Part shown: one piece after another, positions 25,377-35,827 of the stretch
Numbering within the stretch: position 1 is the first letter of the stretch
How the letters are laid out: every line of letters starts with the position of its first letter
Source of the DNA: an uncultured Clostridium sp.
GTDB taxonomy: Bacteria > Bacillota > Clostridia > TANB77 > CAG-508
Assembly: GCA_900553685.1 (NCBI GenBank)
Contig: USEI01000011.1
Location: 1 to 50,870, forward strand
DNA: 50,870 bases
Direction of reading: 5' to 3'
Program-made: the position numbers and the translations under genes
Notes under the pieces: model-generated
The model's database searches: none
Told to the model about the DNA's origin: nothing
The model's input: the letters and a program-made list of their open reading frames with translations, nothing else

Positions 25377-25781
25377 TTATACTCTTCTTCTTTTTGGTGG
25401 TCTACAACCATTATGTGGTATTGGAGTAACATCTTTAATCATTGTTATATCCAATCCAGCTGTTTGTAATGATCTTATTGCAGCTTCACGACCTGCACCT
25501 GGTCCTTTAACATAAACATCTACTGTTTTTAATCCATGTTCCATAGCTACTTTTGCTGCTGTTTCTGCAGCTTGACCAGCTGCAAATGGTGTACTTTTTC
25601 TAGAACCTTTGAATCCTAATTCACCAGCGCTTGCCCAAGAAATAACATTTCCTTGTGTATCTGTTATAGAAACAATTGTATTATTAAAACTAGAATGAAT
25701 ATGAGCTGAACCTTTATCTATGTTTTTTCTTTCTCTTCTTCTGATACCTGTTTTCTTTGCGCTACTATTAGCTTTTGCCAT
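25377..25781 (-). CDS. rpsK: Ribosomal protein S11
   Basis: Small-subunit platform protein, 134 aa. The family ending [16 protein letters not shown] and the [13 protein letters not shown] and [13 protein letters not shown] motifs are intact. Preceded by AGGGAGGTAAATACC. Confidence 0.97.
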   Translation of the reverse strand: MAKANSSAKKTGIRRRERKNIDKGSAHIHSSFNNTIVSITDTQGNVISWASAGELGFKGSRKSTPFAAGQAAETAAKVAMEHGLKTVDVYVKGPGAGREAAIRSLQTAGLDITMIKDVTPIPHNGCRPPKRRRV

Positions 25782-25818
25782 TTGGTATTTACCTCCCTTA
25801 AAAAATATTTTTTAATAT

Positions 25819-26184
25819 TTATTTTTTACTTTTACTTACTAATTTTCTAGGACCTTTTCTTGTACGAGCATTAGTTTTTGTTCTTTGTCCTCTTACAGGT
25901 AGTCCTCTTCTATGTCTTATTCCTCTATAGCATCCTATTTCTGTAAGTCTTTTAATGTTTAAAGCAACTTCTCTTCTTAAGTCACCTTCTACTTTAAATC
26001 CTTCCATAGCTTTTCTTATTTTTGCTACATCATCATCTGTTAAATCTTTTACTCTAGTATCTGGATTTACACCAGCTTCTTTTAAAATTTTTTGAGAACT
26101 AGGTAATCCTATACCATATACGTAAGTTAATCCTATTTCTACTCTTTTTTCTCTAGGTAAATCAACTCCTGCTATACGAGCCAT
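25819..26184 (-). CDS. rpsM: Ribosomal protein S13
   Basis: Small-subunit head protein contacting the tRNAs. ATG 26184 ([14 protein letters not shown]) is chosen over an upstream ATG because GGAGGTG lies 7 nt before it, giving 121 aa. The helix-hairpin-helix and the basic tail [19 protein letters not shown] are typical. About 215 bp separate it from rpmJ, longer than other gaps here. Confidence 0.96.
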   Translation of the reverse strand: MARIAGVDLPREKRVEIGLTYVYGIGLPSSQKILKEAGVNPDTRVKDLTDDDVAKIRKAMEGFKVEGDLRREVALNIKRLTEIGCYRGIRHRRGLPVRGQRTKTNARTRKGPRKLVSKSKK

Positions 26185-26398
26185 ATATTTTTGCACCTCC
26201 ATAAATTTTTAACTTTACTTTACCTGTTGTTTTTTATTTTTAAACTTGAAATGTATCATATTTATATACAATTATAAATATGATAGTGAATTTAAAAATG
26301 AAAAAACATTTATATAAATACAACTATGAATATCCAAATTGACAGCCGCTACATAATTGTATTAATATCAAAATTTAATAATTTGGTTAATTTAAAAA

Positions 26399-26512
26399 TT
26401 ATCCTTGTCTTTGTTTATGCTTTGGGTTTTCACAAATTACTCTAACAACGCCTTTTCTTTTGATTATTTTGCATTTTTCGCAAATTTTCTTTACTGATGG
26501 TCTTACTTTCAT
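26399..26512 (-). CDS. rpmJ: Ribosomal protein L36
   Basis: A 37-aa large-subunit protein, [15 protein letters not shown] at its start and ending PKHKQRQG. The zinc ligands C11, C14, C27 and H32 (Cys3His form) are present. The ribosome binding site is AGGAGGGAAGGAA. It lies between infA and rpsM as usual. Confidence 0.97.
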   Translation of the reverse strand: MKVRPSVKKICEKCKIIKRKGVVRVICENPKHKQRQG

Positions 26513-26623
26513 TTCCTTCCCTCCTAAAAAAATTATTTATCGGTATAAGTTAATTCCTTTATTACAGGATATGTACACACCTATATTTCCCATTAAGGAA
26601 TATTCCTTATTTTTTTCTTAACT

Positions 26624-26842
26624 TTATTTTGCTCTCCAAGTAATTCTGCCTTTTGACAAATCATATGGTGATAACTCTAGTTTTACTTTATCACCTGGTA
26701 ATATTTTAATATAATTCATCCTAAGTTTTCCTGATATATGAGCTAATACTTGATGCCCATTTTCAAGTTCTACTTTAAAATTAGTATTTGGTAATGTTTC
26801 AATAACTGTACCTTCTACTTCAATTACATCTTCTTTAGACAA
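26624..26842 (-). CDS. infA: Translation initiation factor IF-1
   Basis: A 72-aa S1/OB-fold protein that blocks the ribosomal A site during initiation. Typical features are [14 protein letters not shown], the [11 protein letters not shown] loop and [13 protein letters not shown]. It has the full family length. The 100-bp leader between map and infA can form two small hairpins (26868-26920). Confidence 0.97.
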   Translation of the reverse strand: MSKEDVIEVEGTVIETLPNTNFKVELENGHQVLAHISGKLRMNYIKILPGDKVKLELSPYDLSKGRITWRAK

Positions 26843-26867
26843 AATTCAATCCCCCTTATATCAACGC

Positions 26868-26920
26868 AAATAAGCCCTTTACAGGCTATTTGAACTATTC
26901 GATTGCTACCTTAGAGCAAT
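26868..26920 (-). promoter_or_regulatory. Possible structured leader of infA
   Basis: ATTGCT/AGCAAT forms one hairpin around CTAAGGT. AAATAGCC pairs with GGGCTTATTT, with one bulge, to form another. Both lie upstream of infA inside the operon. Function unknown. Confidence 0.3.
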
Positions 26921-26944
26921 AATCTAGAATATTATATATTATTT

Positions 26945-27715
26945 TTATAATATTGTCAATATTTTTGGTTCATTTTCTGTGATTAAAATTGTATTTTCAT
27001 AATGTGCAGATAAACTCCCATCTTGTGTTGCTATTGTCCAACCATCTTCTAATTCCCAAATATCTTCTTTACCAGCCATTACCATAGGTTCAATGCATAT
27101 AGTCATTCCCTTTTCTAATCTTGGTCCTCTACCAGCTTTTCCTATATTAGGAACTCCTGGTTCTTCATGCATTTCCTTTCCTATTCCATGTCCTTGAAAT
27201 TCTCTAACTAAATTAAATCCTTTACTTCTTACATAAGTTTCTACTGCATGAGAAATATCTCCAACCCTATTTCCTGGCTTTGCACATTTTAAACCTTCGA
27301 AAAAAGCTTGTTTGGTAACTGCCACTAATTTCTTAGCTTCATCACTACAATTTCCTATTAAAAAAGTTCTGGCTGCATCTCCATTATAACCATTTTTTAA
27401 TACTACTAAATCTACACTTACTATATCTCCGTCTTTAATTATTATATCTTTTGAAGGTATTCCATGAATAACTACATCATTTATAGAAATACATAAAGTT
27501 CCTGGAAAATCTGGTACTCCTCTTACTCCACTTGGATAGCCTTTTTGAGCAGGAATACCGCCATGATCTCTTATAAATTTTTCAGCTAAATTATCCAATT
27601 CTAATGTAGACATCCCAGGTCTTATTATTTTTTCTATATAATCATAAGTTAGTGCTGTTAATTTACAAGCTTCTTTCATAAGTTCAATTTCTCTTTTAGA
27701 CTTTATACTAATCAT
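26945..27715 (-). CDS. map: Methionine aminopeptidase type I
   Basis: Removes the initiator methionine from new proteins. It is 256 aa with the five metal ligands in the pita-bread fold: DGDIVSVDLV and NGYNGDAARTF (aspartates), GHGIGKEMHEEP (histidine), CIEPMV (glutamate) and SAHYENTI (glutamate). The short N-terminus without a zinc or SH3 extension is type Ia. Its start overlaps the end of adk by 8 bp, suggesting translational coupling. Confidence 0.96.
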   Translation of the reverse strand: MISIKSKREIELMKEACKLTALTYDYIEKIIRPGMSTLELDNLAEKFIRDHGGIPAQKGYPSGVRGVPDFPGTLCISINDVVIHGIPSKDIIIKDGDIVSVDLVVLKNGYNGDAARTFLIGNCSDEAKKLVAVTKQAFFEGLKCAKPGNRVGDISHAVETYVRSKGFNLVREFQGHGIGKEMHEEPGVPNIGKAGRGPRLEKGMTICIEPMVMAGKEDIWELEDGWTIATQDGSLSAHYENTILITENEPKILTIL

Positions 27716-28376
27716 TTTTTAACCCCTCAACTATGTCTTTTGCAACATCAGTTCCCATTCTATTTATAGATATGCTAATTTCTTCTGTTTTTAATACACC
27801 TTTATTTTTATAATAATCAACTAAAGGACTTGTTTTTTCTTCATATATTTCTAATCTTTTTCTTATTGCTTCTGGGTCTGAATCATCTGCTCTTTGCTTT
27901 AATGGTGAACCACATAAATCACATATTCCTTCTACTTTTGGCGGATGTAATTTTGTATTATAAGTTGCTTTACAATCTTGATTTGTACAAACTCTTCTAG
28001 TTAACATTCTATCTATTATTTCTTCTTTTGGTGTTACAAGATTTATTACTAAATCAACTTTTTTTCCTATTTTTTCAAGAATTTTATCTAATTCTTCAGC
28101 TTGTTCAATTGTTCTTGGAAATCCATCCAATATAGCCCCATCTTTAGCGTCTTCCCAAGTTAATCTATCTTCTACCATTGGAACTGTTATATCATCTGGT
28201 ACTAAATTTCCTTTAGATATATATTTATCTGCTTCTATTCCTAACGGTGTTTTTTCGCTAATATTTTTTCTAAAAATATCTCCTGTAGATATTTGTGGTA
28301 TTTTTAAGCTTTTACTTAATAAACCTGCAACTGTTCCTTTGCCTGTTCCTTGTGCTCCTAACATTATAATTATCAT
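27708..28376 (-). CDS. adk: Adenylate kinase
   Basis: Interconverts ATP, AMP and ADP. ATG 28376 (MIIIMLGAQGTGKGTVAG) has AAGGAGGT 7 nt upstream, giving 222 aa. The P-loop is GAQGTGKGT. The AMP site STGDIFR and DGFPRT are present. The LID has zinc-type cysteines (CTNQDCKATYN and CDLCG), as in Gram-positive enzymes. It sits between secY and map, as in Bacillus. Confidence 0.97.
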   Translation of the reverse strand: MIIIMLGAQGTGKGTVAGLLSKSLKIPQISTGDIFRKNISEKTPLGIEADKYISKGNLVPDDITVPMVEDRLTWEDAKDGAILDGFPRTIEQAEELDKILEKIGKKVDLVINLVTPKEEIIDRMLTRRVCTNQDCKATYNTKLHPPKVEGICDLCGSPLKQRADDSDPEAIRKRLEIYEEKTSPLVDYYKNKGVLKTEEISISINRMGTDVAKDIVEGLKND

Positions 28377-28468
28377 AAAAATAACCTCCTTCAATTTATC
28401 AATTTATACTAATTAAATTATACTTTATGAAAGAAAATTATAATTTAATTAATATAAATCTATATAAA

Positions 28469-28510
28469 TCATATATGGGTGGTTATAACAACCACCCTCT
28501 ATATGTGATT
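28469..28510 (-). promoter_or_regulatory. Strong hairpin between secY and adk
   Basis: GGGTGGTT pairs perfectly with AACCACCC around ATAAC (28477-28497), extended by AT pairs on both sides. It is far more GC-rich than its surroundings. There is no T tract downstream, so it may slow or process the transcript rather than end it. Confidence 0.5.
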
Positions 28511-28515
28511 TATTT

Positions 28516-29841
28516 CTATTTTTCCAAAAATCCTTTATAATGTCTCATTACTAATTGAGATTCTAGTTGTTGTACTGTTTCTAATGCAACACCAACTACA
28601 ATTAATATTGATGTACCACCAAAAGAAATATCTACACTTGAAAATCTCATTAACATTGGAAGGATTGCTATTAAACTTAAGAACAAAGCTCCAAACCAAG
28701 TTAATTTACCCAATATTGAAGATAAATATTCTGTTGTTGGTTTTCCAGCTCTAATTCCTGGTATAAATCCACCATTTTGTTTAATATTAGTTGCTACTTC
28801 TGCTGGATTGAAAGTTGCATAAGTATAGAAGAATGTAAATCCTACTATTAATAGTAGATATACAATAGCATTTGCTAAAGAATATCCCCAAGCAACATTT
28901 GATGTAGATGTAGCTATTGAGAATTGATACAATCCTGCTAAAAATCCACTTCCTCCAATTTTATCAGCAGCAAATATTTGAATCATCATAGCTGGGAATG
29001 TCATAAATGATGAAGCAAATATTACTGGCATTACTCCTGCCATAGCTAATTTAAGTGGAATATGTGTATTTTGTCCACCATACATCTTTCTTCCAACAAC
29101 TTTTTTTGCATATTGAACAGGTACTTTTCTTTCAGCTTGTTGTACAAATACAACACCTGCAACTAAAATAATTGCTCCTACAACTATTGCTAATGCTGTA
29201 ACTATACCTACAGTACTTATTCCTGTTGCTGTTACAATTAAATTCCATAATGTAACTATACCAGAAGGTAATCTAGAAATAATACCTATAAAGATAATCA
29301 TTGATATTCCATTACCAATACCTTTATTTGTGATTTGTTCTCCAAGCCACATTAAAATTGCTGTACCAGTAACCAAAGATAATACTACTATAGTTCCAGT
29401 TAAAAGTCCTGGATTAATGAATATTCCAGAAGTACTATATGATATGTATATACCTATAGCTTCAACTAATGATAATAGTATACTCATTAATTTTGTATAT
29501 TTGTTTATTTTTTGTTTTCCAGTTTCTCCACCTTCCTTCATTAGCTTTTCTAATGAAGGAATAATCATAGCAAGTAATTGAATAACAATTGATGCAGTGA
29601 TATATGGAGTTATTGTCATTGCAAATATTGATAAATTTGAAAATGCACCACCAGAAATTGTATTAATTAACCCTGTTAAACTTCCTGTAGCTGATTGCAT
29701 TTGCTCTCCAAGTGCAATTGTATCAACACCTGGAACTGTTATAAAACATCCTAATCTAAATATAATTATTAAAATTAAAGTATATATTAATTTTTTTCTT
29801 ACTTCTGGGGTTTTCCAAGCATTTTTAATAGTCTTGAACAA
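28516..29841 (-). CDS. secY: Preprotein translocase subunit SecY
   Basis: Channel of the Sec translocon, 441 aa with ten membrane helices. The plug and gate regions (ISGGAFSNLSIFAMTITPYI) and the late cytoplasmic loop with GFIPGIRAGKPT are recognisable. It directly follows rplO (the stop and start are adjacent) in the spc operon. Confidence 0.97.
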   Translation of the reverse strand: MFKTIKNAWKTPEVRKKLIYTLILIIIFRLGCFITVPGVDTIALGEQMQSATGSLTGLINTISGGAFSNLSIFAMTITPYITASIVIQLLAMIIPSLEKLMKEGGETGKQKINKYTKLMSILLSLVEAIGIYISYSTSGIFINPGLLTGTIVVLSLVTGTAILMWLGEQITNKGIGNGISMIIFIGIISRLPSGIVTLWNLIVTATGISTVGIVTALAIVVGAIILVAGVVFVQQAERKVPVQYAKKVVGRKMYGGQNTHIPLKLAMAGVMPVIFASSFMTFPAMMIQIFAADKIGGSGFLAGLYQFSIATSTSNVAWGYSLANAIVYLLLIVGFTFFYTYATFNPAEVATNIKQNGGFIPGIRAGKPTTEYLSSILGKLTWFGALFLSLIAILPMLMRFSSVDISFGGTSILIVVGVALETVQQLESQLVMRHYKGFLEK

Positions 29842-30276
29842 CTAAATCACCTCAATCTTTCCACCTGCAGCTTCTATTTTTTCTGCAGCAGCTTTAGTAA
29901 ATCTCTTTGCTTTAACTGTTAGTTTTTTCTCTAACTTTCCAGTAGCTAAAACAACTATTCCATCATTTATCTTTCCTATAATTCCTTCTGCTAATAAACT
30001 CTCAGCTGTAACTTCTTTGCTTTCAGATTTGTTAAGCATTGTTAATGTTACTTCTGTGTAATTTTTAGCATGGATATTTGTAAATCCTCTTTTTGGTAAT
30101 CTTCTATATAATGGTGTTTGGCCTCCTTCAAAACCTCTTCTTACACCACCACCTGATCTTGCTTTTTGTCCTTTATGTCCTCTACCTGATGTTTTTCCAA
30201 GACCTGATCCAATTCCACGTCCAACTCTTTTTCTAGTTTGTCTTTTTACACCTGGTTGTAGGTTTCCTAATTCCAT
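29842..30276 (-). CDS. rplO: Ribosomal protein L15
   Basis: A 144-aa large-subunit assembly protein. [22 protein letters not shown] and the [18 protein letters not shown] motif are standard. The gene normally before it, rpmD (L30), is absent: only 111 bp without a frame lie between this start and rpsE. Confidence 0.97.
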   Translation of the reverse strand: MELGNLQPGVKRQTRKRVGRGIGSGLGKTSGRGHKGQKARSGGGVRRGFEGGQTPLYRRLPKRGFTNIHAKNYTEVTLTMLNKSESKEVTAESLLAEGIIGKINDGIVVLATGKLEKKLTVKAKRFTKAAAEKIEAAGGKIEVI

Positions 30277-30387
30277 CGATTTGCACCTCCTCTATTTGAT
30301 CTCATATTTTCGTTTCAATTATATCATTAAAAAATATAAATTCAAACATTTTAGAAATAAAAATTATTTTTTATTTTAATTTTTTTA

Positions 30388-30876
30388 TTATAATATTTCG
30401 CTAACTTTTTTTCCTCTTTTTTTAGCTACAGCTTCAACTGTTTGCATACTTTTTAAAGCTTCTAAAGTAGCGTAAACAACATTTCTTGGGTTATTTGTTC
30501 CAAGAACTTTTGAATTAATATCTTTATATCCAGCAAGTTCAAGAACAGGTCTAACACTACCACCAGCTATAATTCCAGTACCTTCAGCACCTGGTTTTAA
30601 CATAACTTTAGCACTTCCAAATTTACCAATAAATTCATGTGGTATTGTTGTTCCTACTATTGGAACTGTTATTAAATTCTTTTTAGCTTCTTCAATAGCT
30701 TTTTTTATTGCATCTGGAACTTCAGCAGCTTTTCCATTTCCAACACCGATGTGTCCTTGTTCATCTCCAACAACAACAACAGCGCTAAATCTGAATGTTC
30801 TACCACCTTTTACAACTTTTGCAACTCTATTGATAGCAACTACAGTTTCTTTTAATTCTACTGATTTTTCTTCCAT
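30388..30876 (-). CDS. rpsE: Ribosomal protein S5
   Basis: A 162-aa small-subunit fidelity protein. The N-terminal domain has [19 protein letters not shown], followed by the [10 protein letters not shown] loop and the C-terminal [16 protein letters not shown]. Preceded by GAAGGAGGAAAAAAT. Confidence 0.97.
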   Translation of the reverse strand: MEEKSVELKETVVAINRVAKVVKGGRTFRFSAVVVVGDEQGHIGVGNGKAAEVPDAIKKAIEEAKKNLITVPIVGTTIPHEFIGKFGSAKVMLKPGAEGTGIIAGGSVRPVLELAGYKDINSKVLGTNNPRNVVYATLEALKSMQTVEAVAKKRGKKVSEIL

Positions 30877-30905
30877 GGGAATATTTTTTCCTCCTTCTTT
30901 TCAAA

Positions 30906-31265
30906 TTAGAAATTTAATCCTGCTTCACGGGCTGCTTCAGCTAATGCTTTTACAACACCATGATATATATATCCGCCTCTATCATAAACAACATCTTTTA
31001 TATTCTTTTCTAAAGCTTTTTTTGCAATTAAAGTACCAACTTCTTTTGCTGCTTCTATATTAGCTTTTTTAGTTTTTACTTCGCTATCTAATGTTGATGC
31101 ATATACTAAAGTTTCACCCTTTGTATCATCAATTATTTGAGCGATTATATTTTTATTAGATTTGCTAACAGCAAGTCTTGGACATTCTGTTGTACCACTT
31201 ATTTTACTACGAACTCTAGCATGTCTTCTTGCTCTTTCAGCTTTTCTATCTATTCTAGTAATCAT
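30906..31265 (-). CDS. rplR: Ribosomal protein L18
   Basis: A 5S rRNA-binding protein, 119 aa, with [13 protein letters not shown] near the start, the [25 protein letters not shown] ending and a basic N-terminus. The 126-bp gap before it holds a large perfect inverted repeat. Confidence 0.97.
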   Translation of the reverse strand: MITRIDRKAERARRHARVRSKISGTTECPRLAVSKSNKNIIAQIIDDTKGETLVYASTLDSEVKTKKANIEAAKEVGTLIAKKALEKNIKDVVYDRGGYIYHGVVKALAEAAREAGLNF

Positions 31266-31292
31266 TATTTTCTCCTTTCTAGGTTTTCTTAT

Positions 31293-31354
31293 AGGGGTAT
31301 ATTTAATCCCTCTTTTTCCAAGTATCTAATCTTTAAGGGATTAAATATACCCCT
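31293..31354 (-). promoter_or_regulatory. Perfect 19-bp inverted repeat between rplF and rplR
   Basis: AGGGGTATATTTAATCCCT (31293-31311) is the exact complement of 31336-31354, with a 24-nt loop. The stem would be very stable in the mRNA. No T tract follows on the minus strand, so it is not a simple terminator. Confidence 0.75.
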
Positions 31355-31391
31355 AAAGTTTACTTTTATTTAACCTAATTTGAACACTATT

Positions 31392-31931
31392 TTATTTTTT
31401 ACCAGCTTTACCTTCTTTACGTCTGATAACTTCTTCAGCATATTTAATACCTTTGCCTCTATATACTTCTGGTGGTCTTTTTGTTCTAACAACCGCTGCT
31501 GTTTGACCAACTAATTCTTTATCTATACCTTTAACAATTATCTCGTTTTGTGTTGGTACATCAAAAGTAATTCCTTCTGGAGCTTCCATTTCAACTGGAT
31601 GTGAATAACCTAAATTTAGTAATAAGTTATTTCCTTTTTTACTTGCTCTATAACCAACTCCATTAACTTCTAATTTTCTTTCAAATCCTTTAACTGTTCC
31701 TTCAATCATATTGTTTAATAATGTTCTTGTTAAACCATGTAAACTTCTGTTTTGTGGTTCATTATCTGGTCTAACTACTGTTATAACATTATTTTCAAGA
31801 GTAATTTTCATATTTTTATGAAATTCTTTTTGTAATGTTCCTTTAGGTCCTTTTACAGTAATTGTTTGACCGTCAATTTTAACTTCAACACCTTCTGGTA
31901 CTGTAATAGGTTTATTTCCTATTCTAGACAT
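31392..31931 (-). CDS. rplF: Ribosomal protein L6
   Basis: A 179-aa protein at the factor-binding centre of the large subunit. It starts [15 protein letters not shown]. Its second repeat ends in the family motif [15 protein letters not shown] and GKAGKK. Preceded by AGAAGGAGGAAAAATA. Confidence 0.97.
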   Translation of the reverse strand: MSRIGNKPITVPEGVEVKIDGQTITVKGPKGTLQKEFHKNMKITLENNVITVVRPDNEPQNRSLHGLTRTLLNNMIEGTVKGFERKLEVNGVGYRASKKGNNLLLNLGYSHPVEMEAPEGITFDVPTQNEIIVKGIDKELVGQTAAVVRTKRPPEVYRGKGIKYAEEVIRRKEGKAGKK

Positions 31932-32075
31932 TTATTTTTCCTCCTTCTTTAAATTTTCTGCCTTAGCTTAAATTCTTTTAAAGACATCTTGTTTTATAAA
32001 ATTTTAATAAATTATTTATTTAATTTATTAAATATTAAAGTTTATTTTACACTATTTTTATTGAATAATTTTAAA

Positions 32076-32474
32076 TTACCAGATATAAGCCAAAACTTCT
32101 CCACCTATACCTAATTCTCTTGCTTTTTTATCTGTCATAATTCCTTTTGAAGTAGAAATTAAAGCTATACCTAAACCATTTAATACTTTTGGTAATTCAT
32201 CTTTAGATGCATAAATTCTTAAACCTGGTTTACTGATTCTTCTTAATCCATCTATAACTCTATTACCTTTCTCATCATATTTTAATGTTATTCTTATTAT
32301 TCCTTGTACATCGCTTTCAATTTCTTCAAAAGATTTTATATAACCTTCTTCAAGTAATGTTTCAGCAATAGCTTTTTTCATTTTTGATGTTGGAACATCA
32401 ACTGTTTTAAATTTTTGGCTATTTGCATTTCTTATTCTTGTTAACATATCTGCTATTGGGTCAGTTGTATTCAC
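32076..32474 (-). CDS. rpsH: Ribosomal protein S8
   Basis: A 132-aa 16S rRNA-binding protein. [17 protein letters not shown] at the start and the C-terminal [26 protein letters not shown] are typical. Confidence 0.97.
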   Translation of the reverse strand: MNTTDPIADMLTRIRNANSQKFKTVDVPTSKMKKAIAETLLEEGYIKSFEEIESDVQGIIRITLKYDEKGNRVIDGLRRISKPGLRIYASKDELPKVLNGLGIALISTSKGIMTDKKARELGIGGEVLAYIW

Positions 32475-32522
32475 GTTTTTTACCCTCCTTTTTTCTAATA
32501 TTTATAATTAATTTATTCAATT

Positions 32523-32708
32523 TTACCAGCTTGCTTTTTTTACACCTGGGATTTCTCCTTTATGAGCTAATTCTCTAAAGCAAACACGGCATATACCATA
32601 TTTTCTTATATAAGCATGTGGTCTACCACATAATTTGCATCTATTATATTCTCTTGTTTTATATTTTTGTGGTTTAGCACATTTTACTTTTAATGATTTT
32701 TTAGCCAT
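32523..32708 (-). CDS. rpsN: Ribosomal protein S14, zinc-binding form
   Basis: The short 61-aa type Z protein. Four cysteines form the zinc site in [20 protein letters not shown]. This is the form in the main operon of most Firmicutes. The ribosome binding site is AAGGAGAAAAAA. Confidence 0.97.
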   Translation of the reverse strand: MAKKSLKVKCAKPQKYKTREYNRCKLCGRPHAYIRKYGICRVCFRELAHKGEIPGVKKASW

Positions 32709-32755
32709 TTTTTTCTCCTTTCATAAAAATCATTTCTAATAGTTTACAATTTGCT

Positions 32756-32779
32756 ACACAAGTTATTAGTAACTTATGT
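32756..32779 (-). promoter_or_regulatory. Hairpin between rplE and rpsN
   Basis: ACATAAGTTA pairs with TAACTTGTGT (one G-U) around a 4-nt loop on the minus strand, in the 90-bp gap. No T tract. Role unknown. Confidence 0.4.
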
Positions 32780-32800
32780 TACACATTCATAACCACTACT

Positions 32801-33340
32801 TTAGTTTTTAAATGGCATTCCTAAAAGTGTTAATAATTCTTTAGCTTCTTCATCAGATTTAGCTGTAGTTACGAATATAATATCCATACCTCTTAATTTA
32901 TCAACTTTATCATATTCGATTTCTGGGAATATTAATTGTTCTTTAACACCCATTGAGTAATTTCCTCTACCATCAAATGAGTTTCCAGAAACACCTCTAA
33001 AATCTCTAACTCTTGGAAGAGCTACATTAAATAGTTTATAAGCAAAATCATACATTTTTCCTCTTCTTAATGTAACTTTGCATCCTACTTTTGCACCTTC
33101 TCTTAATTTGAATGCTGCTATTGATTTTTTAGCTTTTGTTACCATTGGTCTTTGACCAGTAATTATAGTTAAATCATTCATAGCATTATCTAAAGCTTTA
33201 GGATTATCTTTTGTTTCTCCTAATCCTATATTTATAACTATTTTCTCTAATTTAGGAACTTGCATTACTGAAGTATAGTTAAATTTTTTCATTAATGCTG
33301 GAACTACTTCTTTTTCATATTGTTCTCTAAGTTTTTCCAT
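32801..33340 (-). CDS. rplE: Ribosomal protein L5
   Basis: A 179-aa 5S rRNA-binding protein. [32 protein letters not shown] and the [20 protein letters not shown] ending match the family throughout. Confidence 0.97.
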   Translation of the reverse strand: MEKLREQYEKEVVPALMKKFNYTSVMQVPKLEKIVINIGLGETKDNPKALDNAMNDLTIITGQRPMVTKAKKSIAAFKLREGAKVGCKVTLRRGKMYDFAYKLFNVALPRVRDFRGVSGNSFDGRGNYSMGVKEQLIFPEIEYDKVDKLRGMDIIFVTTAKSDEEAKELLTLLGMPFKN

Positions 33341-33366
33341 TTACTTCAATTCCTCCTTTCATAATT

Positions 33367-33684
33367 CTATTTTAATTTTGCACCACATTTTTTACAAACA
33401 CGAACTTTTTCGCCTTTTTCTTCAACATATCCTATTTTTGTAGCTTTACCACATTTTGGACATACTATATTAGCTTTTGCACTATGTATAGCACATTCTA
33501 CAGATATGATTCCACCTTCTTCACCTTGTTTTCTAGGTTTGATATGTTTTTTTCTTATATTTACACCTTTAACAACTATTTTATTTGTTTTTGGTATTAC
33601 TTCTAAAACTTCACCTGTTTTTCCTTTATCATTTCCTGATAAAATTTTTACAGTATCACCTTTTTTTATTCTCAATTTTTTCAC
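33367..33684 (-). CDS. rplX: Ribosomal protein L24
   Basis: A 105-aa KOW-domain assembly protein (KKGDTVKILSGNDKGKTGEV). The C-terminal part has four cysteines, CPKCG and CKKCG, a zinc-ribbon-like pattern common in Firmicutes L24. Confidence 0.97.
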   Translation of the reverse strand: MKKLRIKKGDTVKILSGNDKGKTGEVLEVIPKTNKIVVKGVNIRKKHIKPRKQGEEGGIISVECAIHSAKANIVCPKCGKATKIGYVEEKGEKVRVCKKCGAKLK

Positions 33685-33806
33685 CTCTACTTCTTCCCGA
33701 GATTTTTTTAATTTAAATATAATTTTATATAATTTCTATTATATAATTTTTTAATATCTTTTAAAATGTTATATTATTAAGTTTTATAAATAACTACAAC
33801 ATCTTA

Positions 33807-34175
33807 TTATAAAACTTCTGGAGCTAAAGATAATATTTTTAAATATTCTTTATCTCTTAATTCTCTTGCTACTGGACCAAATATACGAGTTCCTTTTGGT
33901 GTTTTGTCATCACGAATTATAACTGCTGCATTTTCATCAAATTTTACATAAGAACCGTCAGCTCTTCTTACACCTTTTTTAGTTCTTACTACAACAGCCT
34001 TAACAACTTCACCTTTTTTAACAACGCCACCTGGTGTAGCTGTTTTAACAGAAGCCATTATTACATCTCCTATTTCAGCATACTTTCTATGTGAACCGCC
34101 TAAACATCTAATACACATAAGTTCTTTTGCACCAGTGTTATCAGCTACTTTTAATTTAGTTTGTTGCTGTACCAT
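33807..34175 (-). CDS. rplN: Ribosomal protein L14
   Basis: A 122-aa interface protein. [33 protein letters not shown] and the ending [10 protein letters not shown] are standard. Confidence 0.97.
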   Translation of the reverse strand: MVQQQTKLKVADNTGAKELMCIRCLGGSHRKYAEIGDVIMASVKTATPGGVVKKGEVVKAVVVRTKKGVRRADGSYVKFDENAAVIIRDDKTPKGTRIFGPVARELRDKEYLKILSLAPEVL

Positions 34176-34224
34176 TATTTAGTTCCTCCTTTTAAATTTA
34201 TCCTGCTAAACAGCAGACTTCATT

Positions 34225-34488
34225 TTATTTTTTTACTGCTTTCTCAACGATTTCAACTACTCTATATCTTTTATCTTTTGATAAAGGTCTTGTTTCCATA
34301 ACTTTTACTTTATCTCCAGCACCACAGATATTTTCTTCATCGTGAGCTTTTAGCTTATATGTTCTTTTTACAGTTTTATTGTAAATTGGATGTGCAACTG
34401 AATCTTCAACTGCAACTACAACTGTTTTATCCATTTTATCTGAAATAACTGTTCCAATCATTGTTTTACGAAGATTTCTTTCTCCCAT
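34225..34488 (-). CDS. rpsQ: Ribosomal protein S17
   Basis: An 87-aa OB-fold protein, with [19 protein letters not shown] and [21 protein letters not shown]. Confidence 0.97.
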   Translation of the reverse strand: MGERNLRKTMIGTVISDKMDKTVVVAVEDSVAHPIYNKTVKRTYKLKAHDEENICGAGDKVKVMETRPLSKDKRYRVVEIVEKAVKK

Positions 34489-34517
34489 TAGGAATTTCTC
34501 CTTTCTTTTTAATATAA

Positions 34518-34718
34518 TTAATTATTATTATTTAATTCTCTTTGTCTTAAAATTGTTTTTATTCTAGCTATGTCTTTTTTAACTTCTCTTACTTTTAGTG
34601 GATTATCTAATCCGTTTGTAGCTAAGCTAAATCTTAATTTGAATAACTCTGATTTTAATTCGCTTAGTTCTTTTTCTAGTTCTGGTGAAGACATATCTTT
34701 TAATTTACTATTCTTCAT
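34518..34718 (-). CDS. rpmC: Ribosomal protein L29
   Basis: A 66-aa helical hairpin near the tunnel exit, a docking site for trigger factor and [21 protein letters not shown] at ATG 34718 is chosen because AGGTGG lies a few bases upstream; the neighbouring ATG 34721 is also possible. It overlaps the end of rplP, which implies coupling. Confidence 0.94.
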   Translation of the reverse strand: MKNSKLKDMSSPELEKELSELKSELFKLRFSLATNGLDNPLKVREVKKDIARIKTILRQRELNNNN

Positions 34719-35148
34719 CATTATCACCACCTACTTCATTTTCTCTTCTAACGAATTTTGTTTGAACAGGTAATTTTTGAGCAGCAAGTCTTAAAGCTTC
34801 TCTTGCAACATCTTCTGAAACACCTTCTATTTCAAACATAATTCTTCCTGGTTTTACAACTGCTACCCAATATTCTGGAGCACCTTTACCTTTACCCATA
34901 CGAGTTTCAGCTGGTTTCTTTGTTACTGGTTTGTCTGGGAATATTTTAATCCAAACTTTTCCACCTCTTTTAATATAACGTGTCATTGCAACTCTGGCAG
35001 CTTCAATTTGGTTTCCTTTTATCCATCCTGCTGTTGTAGCTTGTAATCCGTATTCACCTTCATTAACTACATTTCCTCTTGTTGCTTTTCCTCTATTTCT
35101 ACCTTTTTGCATTTTTCTAAATTTTGTTCTTTTTGGCATTAATGGCAT
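34708..35148 (-). CDS. rplP: Ribosomal protein L16
   Basis: A 146-aa protein near the peptidyl transferase centre and A site. [19 protein letters not shown] at the start, [19 protein letters not shown] in the middle. The acidic end GGDNDEE is slightly longer than usual. Its start overlaps the rpsC stop. Confidence 0.97.
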   Translation of the reverse strand: MPLMPKRTKFRKMQKGRNRGKATRGNVVNEGEYGLQATTAGWIKGNQIEAARVAMTRYIKRGGKVWIKIFPDKPVTKKPAETRMGKGKGAPEYWVAVVKPGRIMFEIEGVSEDVAREALRLAAQKLPVQTKFVRRENEVGGDNDEE

Positions 35149-35807
35149 TAGTCGTTACCTCCTTTTGCTTCTTTTTTAGCTGGAAGAACTTCTCCTTTAT
35201 AAATCCAAACTTTTACACCTATTTTTCCATAAGTAGTATCTGCTTCATAAAATCCATAATCTATATCAGCTCTTAAAGTTTGAAGTGGTATTGTACCTTC
35301 TTTATAAAATTCTGTTCTTGCCATATCAGCTCCACCTAATCTTCCAGATACAGCTGTTTTTATTCCTAATGCTCCAGCTTTTAAAGCTTTTTGCATTGCT
35401 TGTTTCATTGCTCTTCTAAAAGAAATTCTTCTTTCTAATTGATTTGCAATGCTTTCTGCAACTAATTGAGCATCAATATCAACATTTTTAACCTCAACAA
35501 TGTTTAGGTTAACTTCTTTCTTAATCATTTTTTCAAGTTCTGCTTTTAATGCTTCTGAAAGGTTTCCACCTTTTCCTATAACTAAACCTGGTTTAGCTGT
35601 GTAAACATTAACTTTTACGAATTTTGCAGTTCTTTCAATTTCTATTTTTGAAATTCCACTAATAAATAGTTTCTTTTTCACATATTCACGAATTTTATGG
35701 TCTTCAACAAGGTAGTCACTAAAGTTTTTTGAATCAGCATACCATTTAGATGACCAATCTTTAATAACACCAACTCTTATACCATTTGGATGAACTTTTT
35801 GTCCCAT
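35148..35807 (-). CDS. rpsC: Ribosomal protein S3
   Basis: A 219-aa mRNA-entry protein. [18 protein letters not shown], the KH-domain [10 protein letters not shown] and the C-terminal [17 protein letters not shown] are present. Confidence 0.97.
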   Translation of the reverse strand: MGQKVHPNGIRVGVIKDWSSKWYADSKNFSDYLVEDHKIREYVKKKLFISGISKIEIERTAKFVKVNVYTAKPGLVIGKGGNLSEALKAELEKMIKKEVNLNIVEVKNVDIDAQLVAESIANQLERRISFRRAMKQAMQKALKAGALGIKTAVSGRLGGADMARTEFYKEGTIPLQTLRADIDYGFYEADTTYGKIGVKVWIYKGEVLPAKKEAKGGND

Positions 35808-35827
35808 CGTAAATATCCTCCTTCCTC

